A stretch of 64,000 bases of DNA from Trueperella abortisuis (GCF_030811095.1 NZ_JAUSQL010000001.1:1178001-1242000); one strand, 5' to 3'; shown: positions 44,188-53,652, numbered from the stretch's first letter. Notes: generated from the sequence alone by a model not told the origin. Program-made: numbers and translations.

Positions 44188-44346
44188 TCAAAAGGTATCG
44201 ACGAGGGGGTTGCCGTACTTCTTCCCGTGCCGCTTCTTGCGCAGGTAGTATTTGTAATCCTCGCGCACCTGCTCGTATTCTTCATCGGTTTTGTTCTTCA
44301 GGAAGTTCAGCGCGACTCCCGAACGCAGGTTCCCAGTTAGTCGCAT
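44188..44346 (-). CDS. Small basic ORF downstream of the SNF2 ATPase
   Basis: A 52-residue ORF running from ATG 44346 to TGA 44188, 21 nt after the SNF2 gene stop on the same strand. It begins MRLTGNLRSGVALNFLKNKT and continues with a charged helical stretch (DEEYEQVREDYKYYLRKKRHGKKYG). The regular charged and aromatic spacing and codon pattern look like a genuine protein, and the predicted charge suggests nucleic-acid or protein binding. I recognise no family. Ribosome binding site is only GAGAAAG. It could also be the tail of a decayed gene. Confidence 0.5.
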   Translation of the reverse strand: MRLTGNLRSGVALNFLKNKTDEEYEQVREDYKYYLRKKRHGKKYGNPLVDTF

Positions 44347-44367
44347 CTTTCTCAACGACACACATCG

Positions 44368-47253
44368 TCAGATCACCTCCCAGGTGATGGTGAACAGTTC
44401 GCGACGGTTCTTGGTGGCGTTGAGGGCGTCGCGGGCGTTTTCGAGGTATTCCTCGGATTCGTCGCGCAGCCGGTTGCGTTCAGTGCGGTACTCATCCTCG
44501 GCGTCGTCGATCTTGCGTCGCCACTGGCGGGCTTCTTGCTTGAGCTTGAGCTCTTCGGTGGTGCTGGTGGCCTTGCGGGCCGCCTTCTTCGCGGTGGTTT
44601 CCTTGGCTTGGTATTCGCGGATTTTCGCGTCGAACTTCGCCTTGTGGTCGAGGCGGGCAGCTTCGATGAGTTCTTCTTGTTGGAGGAAGAACCCGGCGTT
44701 GCGATCCTCCACGTCTTGGCCGATCTCGGTGAGTTGAGCGTCAAGGGCATCCTCGAACCCAGCGTCGTCCACCTCCGCTTCGGTGATGTTGGTGCAGGTG
44801 AGGTCGAGCAGGTCGCGGACTTGTCCGTGGTCTATAGGGGTGCCGTCGTCGAGGAACCCTGCTGAAAGCAGGTAGGACTCGCGCAGTTGTTGTTTGCCTG
44901 CCTTCATCGTGAAGGCAGCTTCCTCGATCCGTAGTCGCCCACTCTTCTTGCGCAGACGCTTGGCAACCGTCGTGGCGCGTTCGGAGCCTTTGACCTGGAA
45001 CGTGAGGTGCGCCGGTGGAGTGTCGTGGTTTTTCGCATGCTCGATCACCCACGCACATAGCTCACTGGCATACCGGTATTGGTGTGCGCCTTTGCGAGGC
45101 TCGGACTTGAAGTAGTACTCGCCGGTCGGGATCCCCGCTTCCGGGGCGTCCTTGAGCGTGAACTGGGTGCCAGTCTCGTTAAAGGTGGCAATGTTGCCCA
45201 GCTCATGGCGGGTGACTTCTATGAGGAGGCGCTCGAAGGCGTTGAGGACGACGCCGGTTTGGGCGTCGTAGGACTTGAGCTTGTCACGCACCTTCGGGTC
45301 GAGGTTGTCAAACACCTTGGCGCGGGTCTTCTTCATCTCCTGGTTGATCTGCTTGGCATACTTAGCTTCGAGAGCGGTGAAGGCGGCATCGATCTCGGCA
45401 GAGGTCTTGCAGTTGTCAAGGATGTGGGCGATGTTCTTCTCGAAATCCAGGCCGTCTTCGATCTGGCCGAGAACCTCATCGGAGGCGCCGAACACGGAGG
45501 TGAACAACTCGAACTTCTGCGTGAGCAGCTCCAGGATGCGCTCTTCGGCGAGGTTTCCTTTGTTGGAGAAGTTGACGACCACGACGTTGTGTTTTTGCCC
45601 GAAGCGGTGCACGCGGCCGATGCGCTGCTCGATGCGTTGCGGGTTCCACGGCAAGTCATAGTTGACCAGCATCGAGCAGAACTGCAGGTTGATGCCTTCG
45701 GCGGCAGCCTCGGTCGCGATCATGAGCCGACCGCGTGAACGGAATTCATCCACGAGGGCTTTACGCCGGTCCGCAGCAGGAATACCTGTGACGAGATCAC
45801 CGCCCTCGTTCTCCTCGAGCCACCGCTTGTAGATCGTGTTGGCTTCCGGGCTGGTATTGGTGCCGTTGAACAAGACGAGGCCTTCGACCCATCCCGCCTC
45901 TGTGAGGGATCGGGCGAGGTAGTCCTGGGTGACGGTGGAATCGGTGAAGATGATCGCCTTCTCCGGCGCACCAATCTCGCTTAGCTTCGCAAAGCCCTGC
46001 TCGAGCGCATCAACCAGCTTCACAGCCTTCTGGTTGACGGTAATGGAGCGGGCGAGCTTTGCGTACTCGCGCAGCTCTTCGACTTCGCGCAGCATCGCCT
46101 GGCGCTGCTCCGGGTCAATCACCTCAGAGGTGACCGGGGTGTTTTCTGCTTCCTCGCGCAGCTCGCTGGTGACGTCTGGATCACCGACGAAACCACCGGC
46201 GTCGTTGCGTCGGCGTCCGGCACGGACTTCCGCTTCGAGGCGGTCTGCGGTGCGCTCCAGAGTGGAGGCGACGGCGTAGGAGGAGGAGCCGAGACGTTTA
46301 CGCATGATGAGCGCGGACAGGTGGCGTTGGGATTTCGCGAACGCCCACAAAAACGGCCGCTGCAGGTACTCGTTGATCTTGTCGTACAGCTCAATCTCGG
46401 CATCGCTCGGGGTAAACGCGACGGTCAGCGGCATGCGCTCGGTGAAGCGAATGTACTTATCCGCATCCTTGCGAAGCGTCCGCTTCGCAACCATCGCGAC
46501 CCTTTGGGCAAGGTCATCGTTACCGACCCCGTCAGGGTTGTCCAGATAGCGTTCCTTGAACGCATCCAGCGAATGGAAGTAATCCGGTGCGAACACCGAG
46601 ACCAGCCCGTAGAGCTCCTCGAGCCGGTTCTGAAGCGGCGTCGCGGTGAGCATGACGGTCTTCGTGGCAGCGCGGCAGATGCGGGCGATGTTCCCTGCGA
46701 TCTTGGCTTGCCCGGTCCAGTGGGAGCGCAGGCGGTGGGCCTCATCGCAGACCACGAGATCCCAGGTGCGGATCATCTTCGTGGTCTGCGAGTTCGCGAA
46801 CTCATACGAGCAGATCAGGATCTGCTCCTTCGCGCCACGCCCGGCCAGTTCGTCGATGTTTGTGCGGTCGAGCAGGCTCGCGGGGAGGGCGAATTTTTCG
46901 TCGAGTTCCTGCTTCCACTGTTGGCGCAGCGAGGATGGGGCGATGATCAGGATCCGGCGATTGCGCTGTGCCCAGTATTGGGAGATGACGATTCCGGCCT
47001 CGATCGTTTTACCGAGCCCGACCTCGTCGGCAAGGATCACCCCATCCAGGAACGGGGTTTGCAGGGCGAACAGGGCGGCGTCAACCTGGTGGGGTTTGGG
47101 CTCCACCTGCGCGTCGAACAGCAGCCCCGCGAGTTTGCCGACATGGTCGGAAGCATAAGAGCGATCCAGCTCGTGGGCGTAGAGCTTGGCCTGGTAATCA
47201 CTTAAAGGTTGCAACGCGCATTCGTCTCCTAGATTGTCTCCTAGATTTCCCAC
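44368..47253 (-). CDS. SNF2/RapA-like DNA translocase ATPase
   Basis: A 961-residue superfamily 2 ATPase of the SNF2 group. Walker A DEVGLGKT (about 76-83), CDEAHRLRS (169-177), LTATPLQNR motif III, and the C-terminal motor EKAIIFTDSTVTQDYL, ATEAAAEGINLQF and QRIGRVHRFGQ (543-553) are intact. Residues about 610-780 are an uncharacterised domain, and about 850-945 a charged coiled coil. It is coupled to res, overlapping its end, so it is probably part of the restriction system, comparable in principle to the SNF2 protein DrmD of DISARM. The start is uncertain: GTG 47253 inside the res stop region, or TTG 47214 behind AGGAG. Confidence 0.9.
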   Translation of the reverse strand: MGNLGDNLGDECALQPLSDYQAKLYAHELDRSYASDHVGKLAGLLFDAQVEPKPHQVDAALFALQTPFLDGVILADEVGLGKTIEAGIVISQYWAQRNRRILIIAPSSLRQQWKQELDEKFALPASLLDRTNIDELAGRGAKEQILICSYEFANSQTTKMIRTWDLVVCDEAHRLRSHWTGQAKIAGNIARICRAATKTVMLTATPLQNRLEELYGLVSVFAPDYFHSLDAFKERYLDNPDGVGNDDLAQRVAMVAKRTLRKDADKYIRFTERMPLTVAFTPSDAEIELYDKINEYLQRPFLWAFAKSQRHLSALIMRKRLGSSSYAVASTLERTADRLEAEVRAGRRRNDAGGFVGDPDVTSELREEAENTPVTSEVIDPEQRQAMLREVEELREYAKLARSITVNQKAVKLVDALEQGFAKLSEIGAPEKAIIFTDSTVTQDYLARSLTEAGWVEGLVLFNGTNTSPEANTIYKRWLEENEGGDLVTGIPAADRRKALVDEFRSRGRLMIATEAAAEGINLQFCSMLVNYDLPWNPQRIEQRIGRVHRFGQKHNVVVVNFSNKGNLAEERILELLTQKFELFTSVFGASDEVLGQIEDGLDFEKNIAHILDNCKTSAEIDAAFTALEAKYAKQINQEMKKTRAKVFDNLDPKVRDKLKSYDAQTGVVLNAFERLLIEVTRHELGNIATFNETGTQFTLKDAPEAGIPTGEYYFKSEPRKGAHQYRYASELCAWVIEHAKNHDTPPAHLTFQVKGSERATTVAKRLRKKSGRLRIEEAAFTMKAGKQQLRESYLLSAGFLDDGTPIDHGQVRDLLDLTCTNITEAEVDDAGFEDALDAQLTEIGQDVEDRNAGFFLQQEELIEAARLDHKAKFDAKIREYQAKETTAKKAARKATSTTEELKLKQEARQWRRKIDDAEDEYRTERNRLRDESEEYLENARDALNATKNRRELFTITWEVI
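47224..47247. repeat. 12-bp tandem repeat at the res/SNF2 junction
   Basis: GTCTCCTAGATT occurs twice head to tail (47224-47235 and 47236-47247). On the coding strand each copy supplies a CTAGGAG ribosome-binding-like sequence; the res TAG lies in the upstream copy. Confidence 0.9.
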
Positions 47254-50213
47254 CGATCAGGCGCCGAGACCGCATAGTCCACGCCGATCGCCGCGAAGTG
47301 CTTCATCGCAGCCTTGATCTTCGCGTTCTCGCTCGGGCGGCGCTTGGCTGGATCCTGGCTCGACTTCGTTTCCCGCACCAGGTAGAGGTGCTCCGTGCCG
47401 TCCTCAACCTTGATGATTGCCCAGTCCGGGTTGTAATCACCCACCGGTGTGGGGACACGGAACTTGTCGGGCAGTTTCATGAACAACTTGATGTCCTCAC
47501 GCCCATCCAGATATTGGGCGAACTGCCGCTCCACTACCGAGTCGAGCACGAGGTAGTCGAAGTCCGTCTTGTTCTTGTTCGTGACCTTATACAGCTGGTC
47601 GATGAACCGGTCTTTCTCCTCCAGCCCATCGGCCTGGAGTTCACGCAGCTCGTAGATGGAGCCACCGATCGGCTCATACTGGATCCCATCGATGAGGGTG
47701 TGGGCGAGCTCGGTCTCGATGCGTTCGGTGACCATCTTGATGAAGTCATTCGGGTTCGCCAGGAAGTCCCCGATACGGCCGGAGCCGATCAAGATCTCGA
47801 TGATCGTCTTCCTGGTCAGTGAGGTCGCCTCCTGCAGCTGGCTGATGATGTCCGGCAGCGGATACGAGTCCGTGAGCACACTGGATCGGGAACCCAGTTC
47901 CGTGCCCTTCGGGCCACCACGGGTGATCTCAAGCCCCGTGCGAGTGACTTGGATACGGATCGGATCGATCTGCGGCGCCTGGCGAATACTCGCCACACTC
48001 CGGCTGATGAGGTCCGCTCGGTCGAGGGCAACCCGGTAGGTGGTGCGCGCGGTGATCGCCTCCCAGAACTCTTCGAACTCCGGGGTGGCATAGACCTGCT
48101 TGTTAAGGGTACGCACCTGCCGCTTGCGCTTTTGCTTGACGATCGTTTCGATCTTGCAGCCATCGACGATCCGGATGATGTCTTCCTCGTAACCTGCGAA
48201 CTCGGCAGGCAGATTCACTGTGAAGCCCAGCTGATCCGGCACCCACGTGCCCATCACCTCACCGGCGGCATTGATGTAGCCCTGGCTGTGGAGCGACTCC
48301 CAAATCTCACCGGAACGCTTTGTCCCCAGCCGCGTCTCCTTGCCCGTCACCTCATCAACCACCGGCAACGCAGCGAACTCAGTCCGCCTCACGTACCCGA
48401 TCGCCACACCAGCCTGCTTGTACTCATCCTGCAGCGCGGACGCGAACGCCTTATATGACTCGTTCGCCACCACAGTGAGTTGTGCGGTGCCCGCGTCCTT
48501 GATCCGCTCACCATCTTGGTTCACAGGAAGGCGCAGGCCACGGCCGATAGTCTGGCGACGCTCGGTCTCGGTCGCCATGTCACGCAGCGTGCAGATCTGG
48601 AACACGTTCGGGTTATCCCACCCCTCACGGAGCGCAGAGTGAGAGAAGATGAACCGGACCGGCTCGTCCATACTGAGCAAGCGAGCCTTGTCCTTCATGA
48701 TCAGCTCATAAGCGTCATCATCTGCCTTCGTCTTGCCCGAGGAGTCCTTAAACGTGAGCTGGGCATTCTTACCCTTACCAGCCTTCATCTGCGCGAAGTA
48801 CCCCGAGCGCACCTCCACCGGATCCTCGGGCAGGAACGCGTGTGAGGCTGGGTTCTTCGCTCGCTCCTGACCGTAAATCGCATCGAAGGCCTCGGCGAAC
48901 GGGCCGCGCGCATCAAGGTTATTGATGCCCTCACCAAGATAAGAGGCGACCTTGTCGATGAAGAACAGCGAGAGCACTTTGATACCGCGCTCGTGAACCT
49001 GGGTCTCCTTGCGGATGTGCTCACGGATGGTCTCTCTGATCATCTCCCTGAACACAGCGTCCTGGTTATCGCCAATCGCCTCACCCACCCGCAGATATCC
49101 GTGGTTACTGAGCTCGATCTGCTCGGGTTGGATGCTGATCTCGTTGATCCGCCAATTCCCCTCATACGCCGGATTCCCACCAGAGAGCCGCTCCAGATCG
49201 GCACCTTGGGTGGCAGAGACCTTCTTCTTGACGAAGCCGCCGTCCTTCTTCCGCACCACCAGCTCCAGCGACGCTTTGAACGACGGGTCGCGCTTGACCT
49301 CCAGCAACCTCACATACGGCTTCGCAGCGCTGCCCATCTCCAAGGCGTCGGAAACGACAATCTTCTTCACCAACTCCAGCCGGTGCGCATCCAACGGATC
49401 GAGCCGGTAGACCACGTTTCGGGTGGTGCGGTGGGTTGCCGAGTAGCGCAGCGTGCACAGCGGATTTAAGTCGGCGACGGCGGAGTGGGACAGCTGGGAC
49501 TCCATGTTTTGCGGCTCGTCCATGATGACGATCGGCCGCGTCGCCTGCAAGAAGTCCAACGGCCGCAGCCCGGAGAGCTTGTCGCGCATCTGGTGGATGA
49601 TGCGGTTGTTCTTGTCGCCCCTGATCGAATCAATCGTCATCACCATAAACTGCAGCGACGTCGCGGTCGCGAAATCCCGCACATCCTCAGCCCGATCCCC
49701 CGAATACACCGTGTAGTCCATGTTGATCTGCGGATACAAATGCCGGAAATGCTCCCGCATCAACTGGATGCTCGTCTTCACGCCCTCACGGATCGCTACA
49801 GACGGCACCAAAATAATGAACTTGTTGAACCGGTACTTGCTCGCAAGCTCGAACGCCGTCCGCAAATACACATACGTTTTACCCGTCCCGGTCTCCATCT
49901 CTACATCGAACTGAAGCCCATCCACCAGGGTGTCGTTAACCTCCAAACCGTTGCGATCCTGCACTCGACGCAGATTCGCGGCAATCGTGTCCTCATCAAG
50001 AACCAGGTTGTTGCCATAAGCTCCAATCTCCACGGCGACATCCAAGGAACCCTGCCCAGGAAGATCGGGAAAATCGAGAGCCTGTTGAGGTGGAAGGAAC
50101 TGCAAACTCGTCACGAGCTGGTCAGCATCGGCGGGCTGCCCATCGAACAGATCCGTGACAGCCTCGATGGCGCTCGTCTGGTAGGGCTGGCGGGGATCAA
50201 ACTGAAAACGCAT
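47241..50213 (-). CDS. res: Type III restriction enzyme, Res subunit
   Basis: A 990-residue restriction subunit, full length. The N-terminal SF2 helicase domain carries Walker A METGTGKT (about 106-113), FIILVPSVAIREGV, and DEPQNM (about 232-237, the Res form of the DEAD box). SALREGWDNPNVFQICTL and RQTIGRGLRLPVN are motifs V and VI. The C-terminal PD-(D/E)xK nuclease is visible as NPDWAII followed by LYLVRETK (about 929-950). All catalytic residues are present. ATG 50213 is chosen; a GTG one codon earlier is possible. It lies 12 nt after mod and would form the Mod-Res complex. Confidence 0.96.
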   Translation of the reverse strand: MRFQFDPRQPYQTSAIEAVTDLFDGQPADADQLVTSLQFLPPQQALDFPDLPGQGSLDVAVEIGAYGNNLVLDEDTIAANLRRVQDRNGLEVNDTLVDGLQFDVEMETGTGKTYVYLRTAFELASKYRFNKFIILVPSVAIREGVKTSIQLMREHFRHLYPQINMDYTVYSGDRAEDVRDFATATSLQFMVMTIDSIRGDKNNRIIHQMRDKLSGLRPLDFLQATRPIVIMDEPQNMESQLSHSAVADLNPLCTLRYSATHRTTRNVVYRLDPLDAHRLELVKKIVVSDALEMGSAAKPYVRLLEVKRDPSFKASLELVVRKKDGGFVKKKVSATQGADLERLSGGNPAYEGNWRINEISIQPEQIELSNHGYLRVGEAIGDNQDAVFREMIRETIREHIRKETQVHERGIKVLSLFFIDKVASYLGEGINNLDARGPFAEAFDAIYGQERAKNPASHAFLPEDPVEVRSGYFAQMKAGKGKNAQLTFKDSSGKTKADDDAYELIMKDKARLLSMDEPVRFIFSHSALREGWDNPNVFQICTLRDMATETERRQTIGRGLRLPVNQDGERIKDAGTAQLTVVANESYKAFASALQDEYKQAGVAIGYVRRTEFAALPVVDEVTGKETRLGTKRSGEIWESLHSQGYINAAGEVMGTWVPDQLGFTVNLPAEFAGYEEDIIRIVDGCKIETIVKQKRKRQVRTLNKQVYATPEFEEFWEAITARTTYRVALDRADLISRSVASIRQAPQIDPIRIQVTRTGLEITRGGPKGTELGSRSSVLTDSYPLPDIISQLQEATSLTRKTIIEILIGSGRIGDFLANPNDFIKMVTERIETELAHTLIDGIQYEPIGGSIYELRELQADGLEEKDRFIDQLYKVTNKNKTDFDYLVLDSVVERQFAQYLDGREDIKLFMKLPDKFRVPTPVGDYNPDWAIIKVEDGTEHLYLVRETKSSQDPAKRRPSENAKIKAAMKHFAAIGVDYAVSAPDRWEI

Positions 50214-50225
50214 CACTCACTCGCC

Positions 50226-52199
50226 TTACGCCGTCCACAGATCAACACTGCGGGTCTTGCACTCCTGCACCAGATTCGTCTTCAACTCATCATTACCCTG
50301 GAACGCATCCTCCAGGATCACAAGCCGCTCCGGCTCCTTTGCGACCATCGCACGCAACTGATCCAGCGTCGGAGTCTGGTGCTCATCCAGGTAGGCCAAC
50401 ACAAGCCCACCAGCCACACTGAACACCTCGAGACCCTCGATGTTGACCTTCTCGATCTTCTCTGACAACGAGAAGCCAAGCTTCAACAAGACCTCAGTCA
50501 ACAGCGCCTCAGGGCGAGCATGATCATTAGCCGAATCAGCCAACCGTGCAAGTAAACCAACCAGGTCTTCTTCAGTAAGACCTGAGTCCGCCTTCCACTT
50601 CGCGAAATTAGTGTCCACAAGCTTGTAGGCGCGGAAACCAACATCCAGATCTTTGCGTCCATCGAGCTTGCCGGACTCTTCCTCAAGGAACTTCTCTCCG
50701 GCTCGGCGAATACGTTCGCGCGTAATCTGCGAGATCGTTTCGTATCCAGCCTTACGCGCCTCGGACTTCTCACCCGTAGGCTCCGGGAGCTGAACCGAAA
50801 TACACCTGCGGTTACCGCCATCCTCCGCATTCAGGTGCATCACGGCATGAGCAGTTGTGCCAGACCCCGCAAAGAAATCCAGGACGATACCATTAGTGTC
50901 ACCATTGAGGACGAGCTTGGTCCACCGGGCAAGAACATACTCGTCTTTAGGGTAGTCGAATACACCGGAACCTATGAGGCGTCGGAGACGCTGAGCAGCG
51001 GTCGTTCTGATTTGTGTAAAGACCGATTCAGCTACTTGGGAATCAAGTTCGTCAAGAAAGGTCTTGCCGCGTGGAATCTTCTTTTCATCAACCCCGAACT
51101 CTATGAGGTCTCTTTGAACTTGTTCTTTCAGGCTCTCTTCCGTGAAACGCCAGCCTGTGCTCGGTGTTGTGACAGGTCGCTTCGTTATCGGATGAAGAAC
51201 CTCAAACCGTGGTCCACCACCTCCGGGCCACCCTAGATCTTTGTCAGCGTTATAGACTCGACCATTTTGATCGATGCTCTTGAAACGGGTAACCGCTGGG
51301 GTCAAATCCTTTCTGGATCCGAGCCACTCTCTGAATTTCCTTGTAGCAAGAGCCGGGTTACCTTGTGCAGCTTGCCAGCACCTCGATCCAGCTTCAAGAG
51401 CATCTTCGACACCAGATTTGCGTTCTCTCCACCGAACGCCGTTCTCTTTAAGGAAGGCCTCATTTCTTGCGTACACTAAAATGTAGTCATGACCCACTGA
51501 CACATACCGTGAGTCATTCTTACGACCGCCTTGCCAGACCAAAGTAGCAATAAAGTTATTCTGCCCAAATATCTCATCGCACATCATACGCAAGTTGGCT
51601 TGCTCGCTGTCGTCTACCGAGATGAGGACTGCACCGTCCTGCGTCAGGAGATTCCTCGCGAGTTTGAGGCGCGGGTACATCATGTTGAGCCAGTTGGAGT
51701 GGAAGCGCCCGGATGATTCCGAGTTCGTTGACAGTCTCCCGCCGTCATCGGTCTGGCCGGTGAGCTCGAGGTAGTTGCCTATAGAATCCGCATAATCGTC
51801 CGCGTAGACGAAGTCGTTGCCCGTGTTGTATGGCGGGTCGATATAGATCATCTTGATCTGCCCGTAATAGTGCTTTTGGAGGATCTTCAGCACTTCGAGG
51901 TTGTCGCCCTCGATAAAGACGTTCTGAGTGGTGTCCCAGTCGACGGAGTTCTCTTTGTCGGGCATGAGTGTTGCCGTTGTCGGTGTTTGTGCTACCCGAA
52001 TTGCTTCGCGCTTGCCTGGCCACGTCAGACCGAATCGCTCGCGGCCGTCCTCGACGTCGATGTCGAGGATGGTCTTGAGGGTGTCGAGGTTGATTTTGCC
52101 GTCGGCTGCGACCTCGGGGAAGAGTTCTGCGAGCTTGGTGGCTGCTTCGGTGGCAAAGTCGGGGGTGGTGCGTGGCACTTCGTTGAGTTCTTCGGTCAT
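50226..52199 (-). CDS. mod: Type III DNA adenine-N6 methyltransferase, Mod subunit
   Basis: A 657-residue modification and DNA-recognition subunit. Motif IV DPPYNTG (about 121-127) precedes motif I DFFAGSGTT (about 441-449), the order of beta-class N6-adenine methyltransferases. The stretch between (about 220-416, positions 50950-51540) is the target recognition domain and is visibly richer in A+T than the rest, as if exchanged by recombination. ATG 52199 is preferred because GGAG lies 7 nt upstream; an in-frame ATG at 52211 overlaps that site. Recognition sequence cannot be read from the protein. Confidence 0.95.
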   Translation of the reverse strand: MTEELNEVPRTTPDFATEAATKLAELFPEVAADGKINLDTLKTILDIDVEDGRERFGLTWPGKREAIRVAQTPTTATLMPDKENSVDWDTTQNVFIEGDNLEVLKILQKHYYGQIKMIYIDPPYNTGNDFVYADDYADSIGNYLELTGQTDDGGRLSTNSESSGRFHSNWLNMMYPRLKLARNLLTQDGAVLISVDDSEQANLRMMCDEIFGQNNFIATLVWQGGRKNDSRYVSVGHDYILVYARNEAFLKENGVRWRERKSGVEDALEAGSRCWQAAQGNPALATRKFREWLGSRKDLTPAVTRFKSIDQNGRVYNADKDLGWPGGGGPRFEVLHPITKRPVTTPSTGWRFTEESLKEQVQRDLIEFGVDEKKIPRGKTFLDELDSQVAESVFTQIRTTAAQRLRRLIGSGVFDYPKDEYVLARWTKLVLNGDTNGIVLDFFAGSGTTAHAVMHLNAEDGGNRRCISVQLPEPTGEKSEARKAGYETISQITRERIRRAGEKFLEEESGKLDGRKDLDVGFRAYKLVDTNFAKWKADSGLTEEDLVGLLARLADSANDHARPEALLTEVLLKLGFSLSEKIEKVNIEGLEVFSVAGGLVLAYLDEHQTPTLDQLRAMVAKEPERLVILEDAFQGNDELKTNLVQECKTRSVDLWTA

Positions 52200-52338
52200 T
52201 GCTTGCTCCATGGGTTCGTGAAAGTCGGGTTGCCTGCGGCGCTGCTGCCGCTGAATTCTGCCTGATTGGTCGGCTCCGGTGCCGGGCTGCGCGGTCGCGT
52301 CGCTACTACCCGTTTGTCCAGGCAGAGACCGGTGGCTA

Positions 52339-52521
52339 TCAGCCCTCTACCCTTCGCGCTCGCCTTTCTCGTTGTGCGTTCTCCTGTTCATTCGGGACGA
52401 CTTCGCAGATGTCGGCGATGTCGCAGTTGAGCGCTTCGCAGATTCTCACAAGGACGGTTGTGGTGACGTTTCCGTCGCGGCCGAGCTTGGCGATTGCTAC
52501 TCCTGGTAGCCATTTCCGCAT
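52339..52521 (-). pseudogene. N-terminally truncated XRE/Cro-type regulator
   Basis: A 60-residue frame whose core, AKLGRDGNVTTTVLVRICEALNCDIADICEVV, matches the second half of the small XRE-family helix-turn-helix domain, followed by a charged tail. The first half (about 25-30 residues including helices 1-2) is missing. The frame is closed by the pfkA TAG only four codons before the first ATG, so no longer form exists here. It looks like a regulator cut off at the island boundary, possibly a former controller of mod. Confidence 0.65.
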
Positions 52522-52530
52522 GCAGGCGGG

Positions 52531-53652
52531 CTAGTCGCCCATTGCCGTGCCGACCTCGCGAGCTGCCTCAATCCATTCGTGGTCTGTGGGTACGTACTTG
52601 ACCTTGCCGGCCACCGACTCGAGGTCTACCAGCTCAGTGCCGTGCCCGCGGTCAGCCACCATGACATTGAAATGGCCCTCGGCCACGGCCGCCGCGCCCG
52701 CCACGCCGAGCCGAGTGCCCAGCAGGCGATCCGCACCGTTGGGAGTACCACCGCGCTGCACATGACCAAGGATTGTCACGCGTGCCTCGAGCCCCGTCAG
52801 CGACTCAAGCTCCTGCGCCAACGCCAACGACGTGCCGCGGTGGGAGCTCTCGATCGCTTTGACAGACTTCTTCGCGATCGCCTTCGCCTCCGGCGATGAG
52901 GCGTCCTTGACAAGGGTACGCGCGTATTCGAGTTGCTTGGCCTCCTCGATTGGCATCGCGCCCTCTGCGACGGCGACCACGGAAAAGCTCAGTCCGTTCG
53001 CCCGACGTCGTTCGATCTTCTCCGCGATCGCCTCAACCGAGTATGGGATCTCCGGAATCAGAATGACGTCGGCGCCACCGGCGATACCCGCACCGAGGGC
53101 AAGCCAGCCCGCGCGATGTCCCATAAGCTCAACCACGATAATGCGATGGTGGGAATGCGCCGTCGAATGGAGGCGGTCAATTGCCTCGGTGGCGATCTCA
53201 AGCGCGGTTGAGAAGCCGAAGGAGGAGTCCGTGTAGAGAATGTCGTTGTCGATCGTCTTCGGCAGGTGGATGACGTTGAGCCCGGCCTCGGCAAGCCGAT
53301 GGGCGTTTTTGGCCGTTCCCCCGCCGCCCAGACAAACGAGAGCGTCGAGGCCATCGGCCTCGTAGTTATCCACGATCGTGGGGATCATGTCCGTCTTTTG
53401 GCCATTGACCATCATGCGATGGACCTTGTCACGAGACGTGCCCAGGATCGTGCCGCCCGTCGTCAGGATACCCGACAGCTCCCTGGCCTCAAGCTCAACG
53501 AAACGATTCTCAGCCAGTCCGCGCATACCATCGCGGAAACCCACGAGCTGCCAGCCGTAGTTGCCGATCGCTGCCTTGCCAAAGCCACGAATGGCCGCGT
53601 TCAACCCGGGTGCGTCGCCGCCTGCGGTGAGGATTCCAATTCTCTTAGTCAT
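52531..53652 (-). CDS. pfkA: 6-phosphofructokinase
   Basis: A 373-residue phosphofructokinase of the PfkA fold. [17 protein letters not shown] is the N-terminal phosphate loop, PKTIDNDI (131-138) the catalytic Asp region, and [14 protein letters not shown] the fructose-6-phosphate site. The donor loop reads [11 protein letters not shown] (107-117), lacking the usual aspartate of GGDGS, while position 124 (E. coli numbering) is Lys as in pyrophosphate enzymes. ATP or pyrophosphate as donor is therefore not clear. A leaderless-type promoter precedes the ATG. Confidence 0.92.
   Translation of the reverse strand: MTKRIGILTAGGDAPGLNAAIRGFGKAAIGNYGWQLVGFRDGMRGLAENRFVELEARELSGILTTGGTILGTSRDKVHRMMVNGQKTDMIPTIVDNYEADGLDALVCLGGGGTAKNAHRLAEAGLNVIHLPKTIDNDILYTDSSFGFSTALEIATEAIDRLHSTAHSHHRIIVVELMGHRAGWLALGAGIAGGADVILIPEIPYSVEAIAEKIERRRANGLSFSVVAVAEGAMPIEEAKQLEYARTLVKDASSPEAKAIAKKSVKAIESSHRGTSLALAQELESLTGLEARVTILGHVQRGGTPNGADRLLGTRLGVAGAAAVAEGHFNVMVADRGHGTELVDLESVAGKVKYVPTDHEWIEAAREVGTAMGD

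Larger units (their letters stand above)
44071..52530. other. Accessory island: type III restriction-modification plus SNF2-like ATPase
   Basis: The block between tRNA-Pro and pfkA contains only mod, res, a SNF2-family ATPase and a 52-residue ORF, all on the minus strand. A truncated regulator lies at the right edge and an inverted repeat at the left edge. Base composition is visibly less GC-rich than the flanks, most of all inside mod. No integrase was found, and I could not find a repeat of the tRNA 3' end at the right boundary. Confidence 0.7.

Noticed and set aside
44097..44285. 62-codon minus-strand frame after tRNA-Pro
   Set aside because: Overlaps the more convincing 52-residue frame and includes the inverted repeat; the sequence is low in coding character.
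49485..50465. 326-codon plus-strand frame over res and mod
   Set aside because: Antisense to both restriction genes and across their junction; no independent signals.
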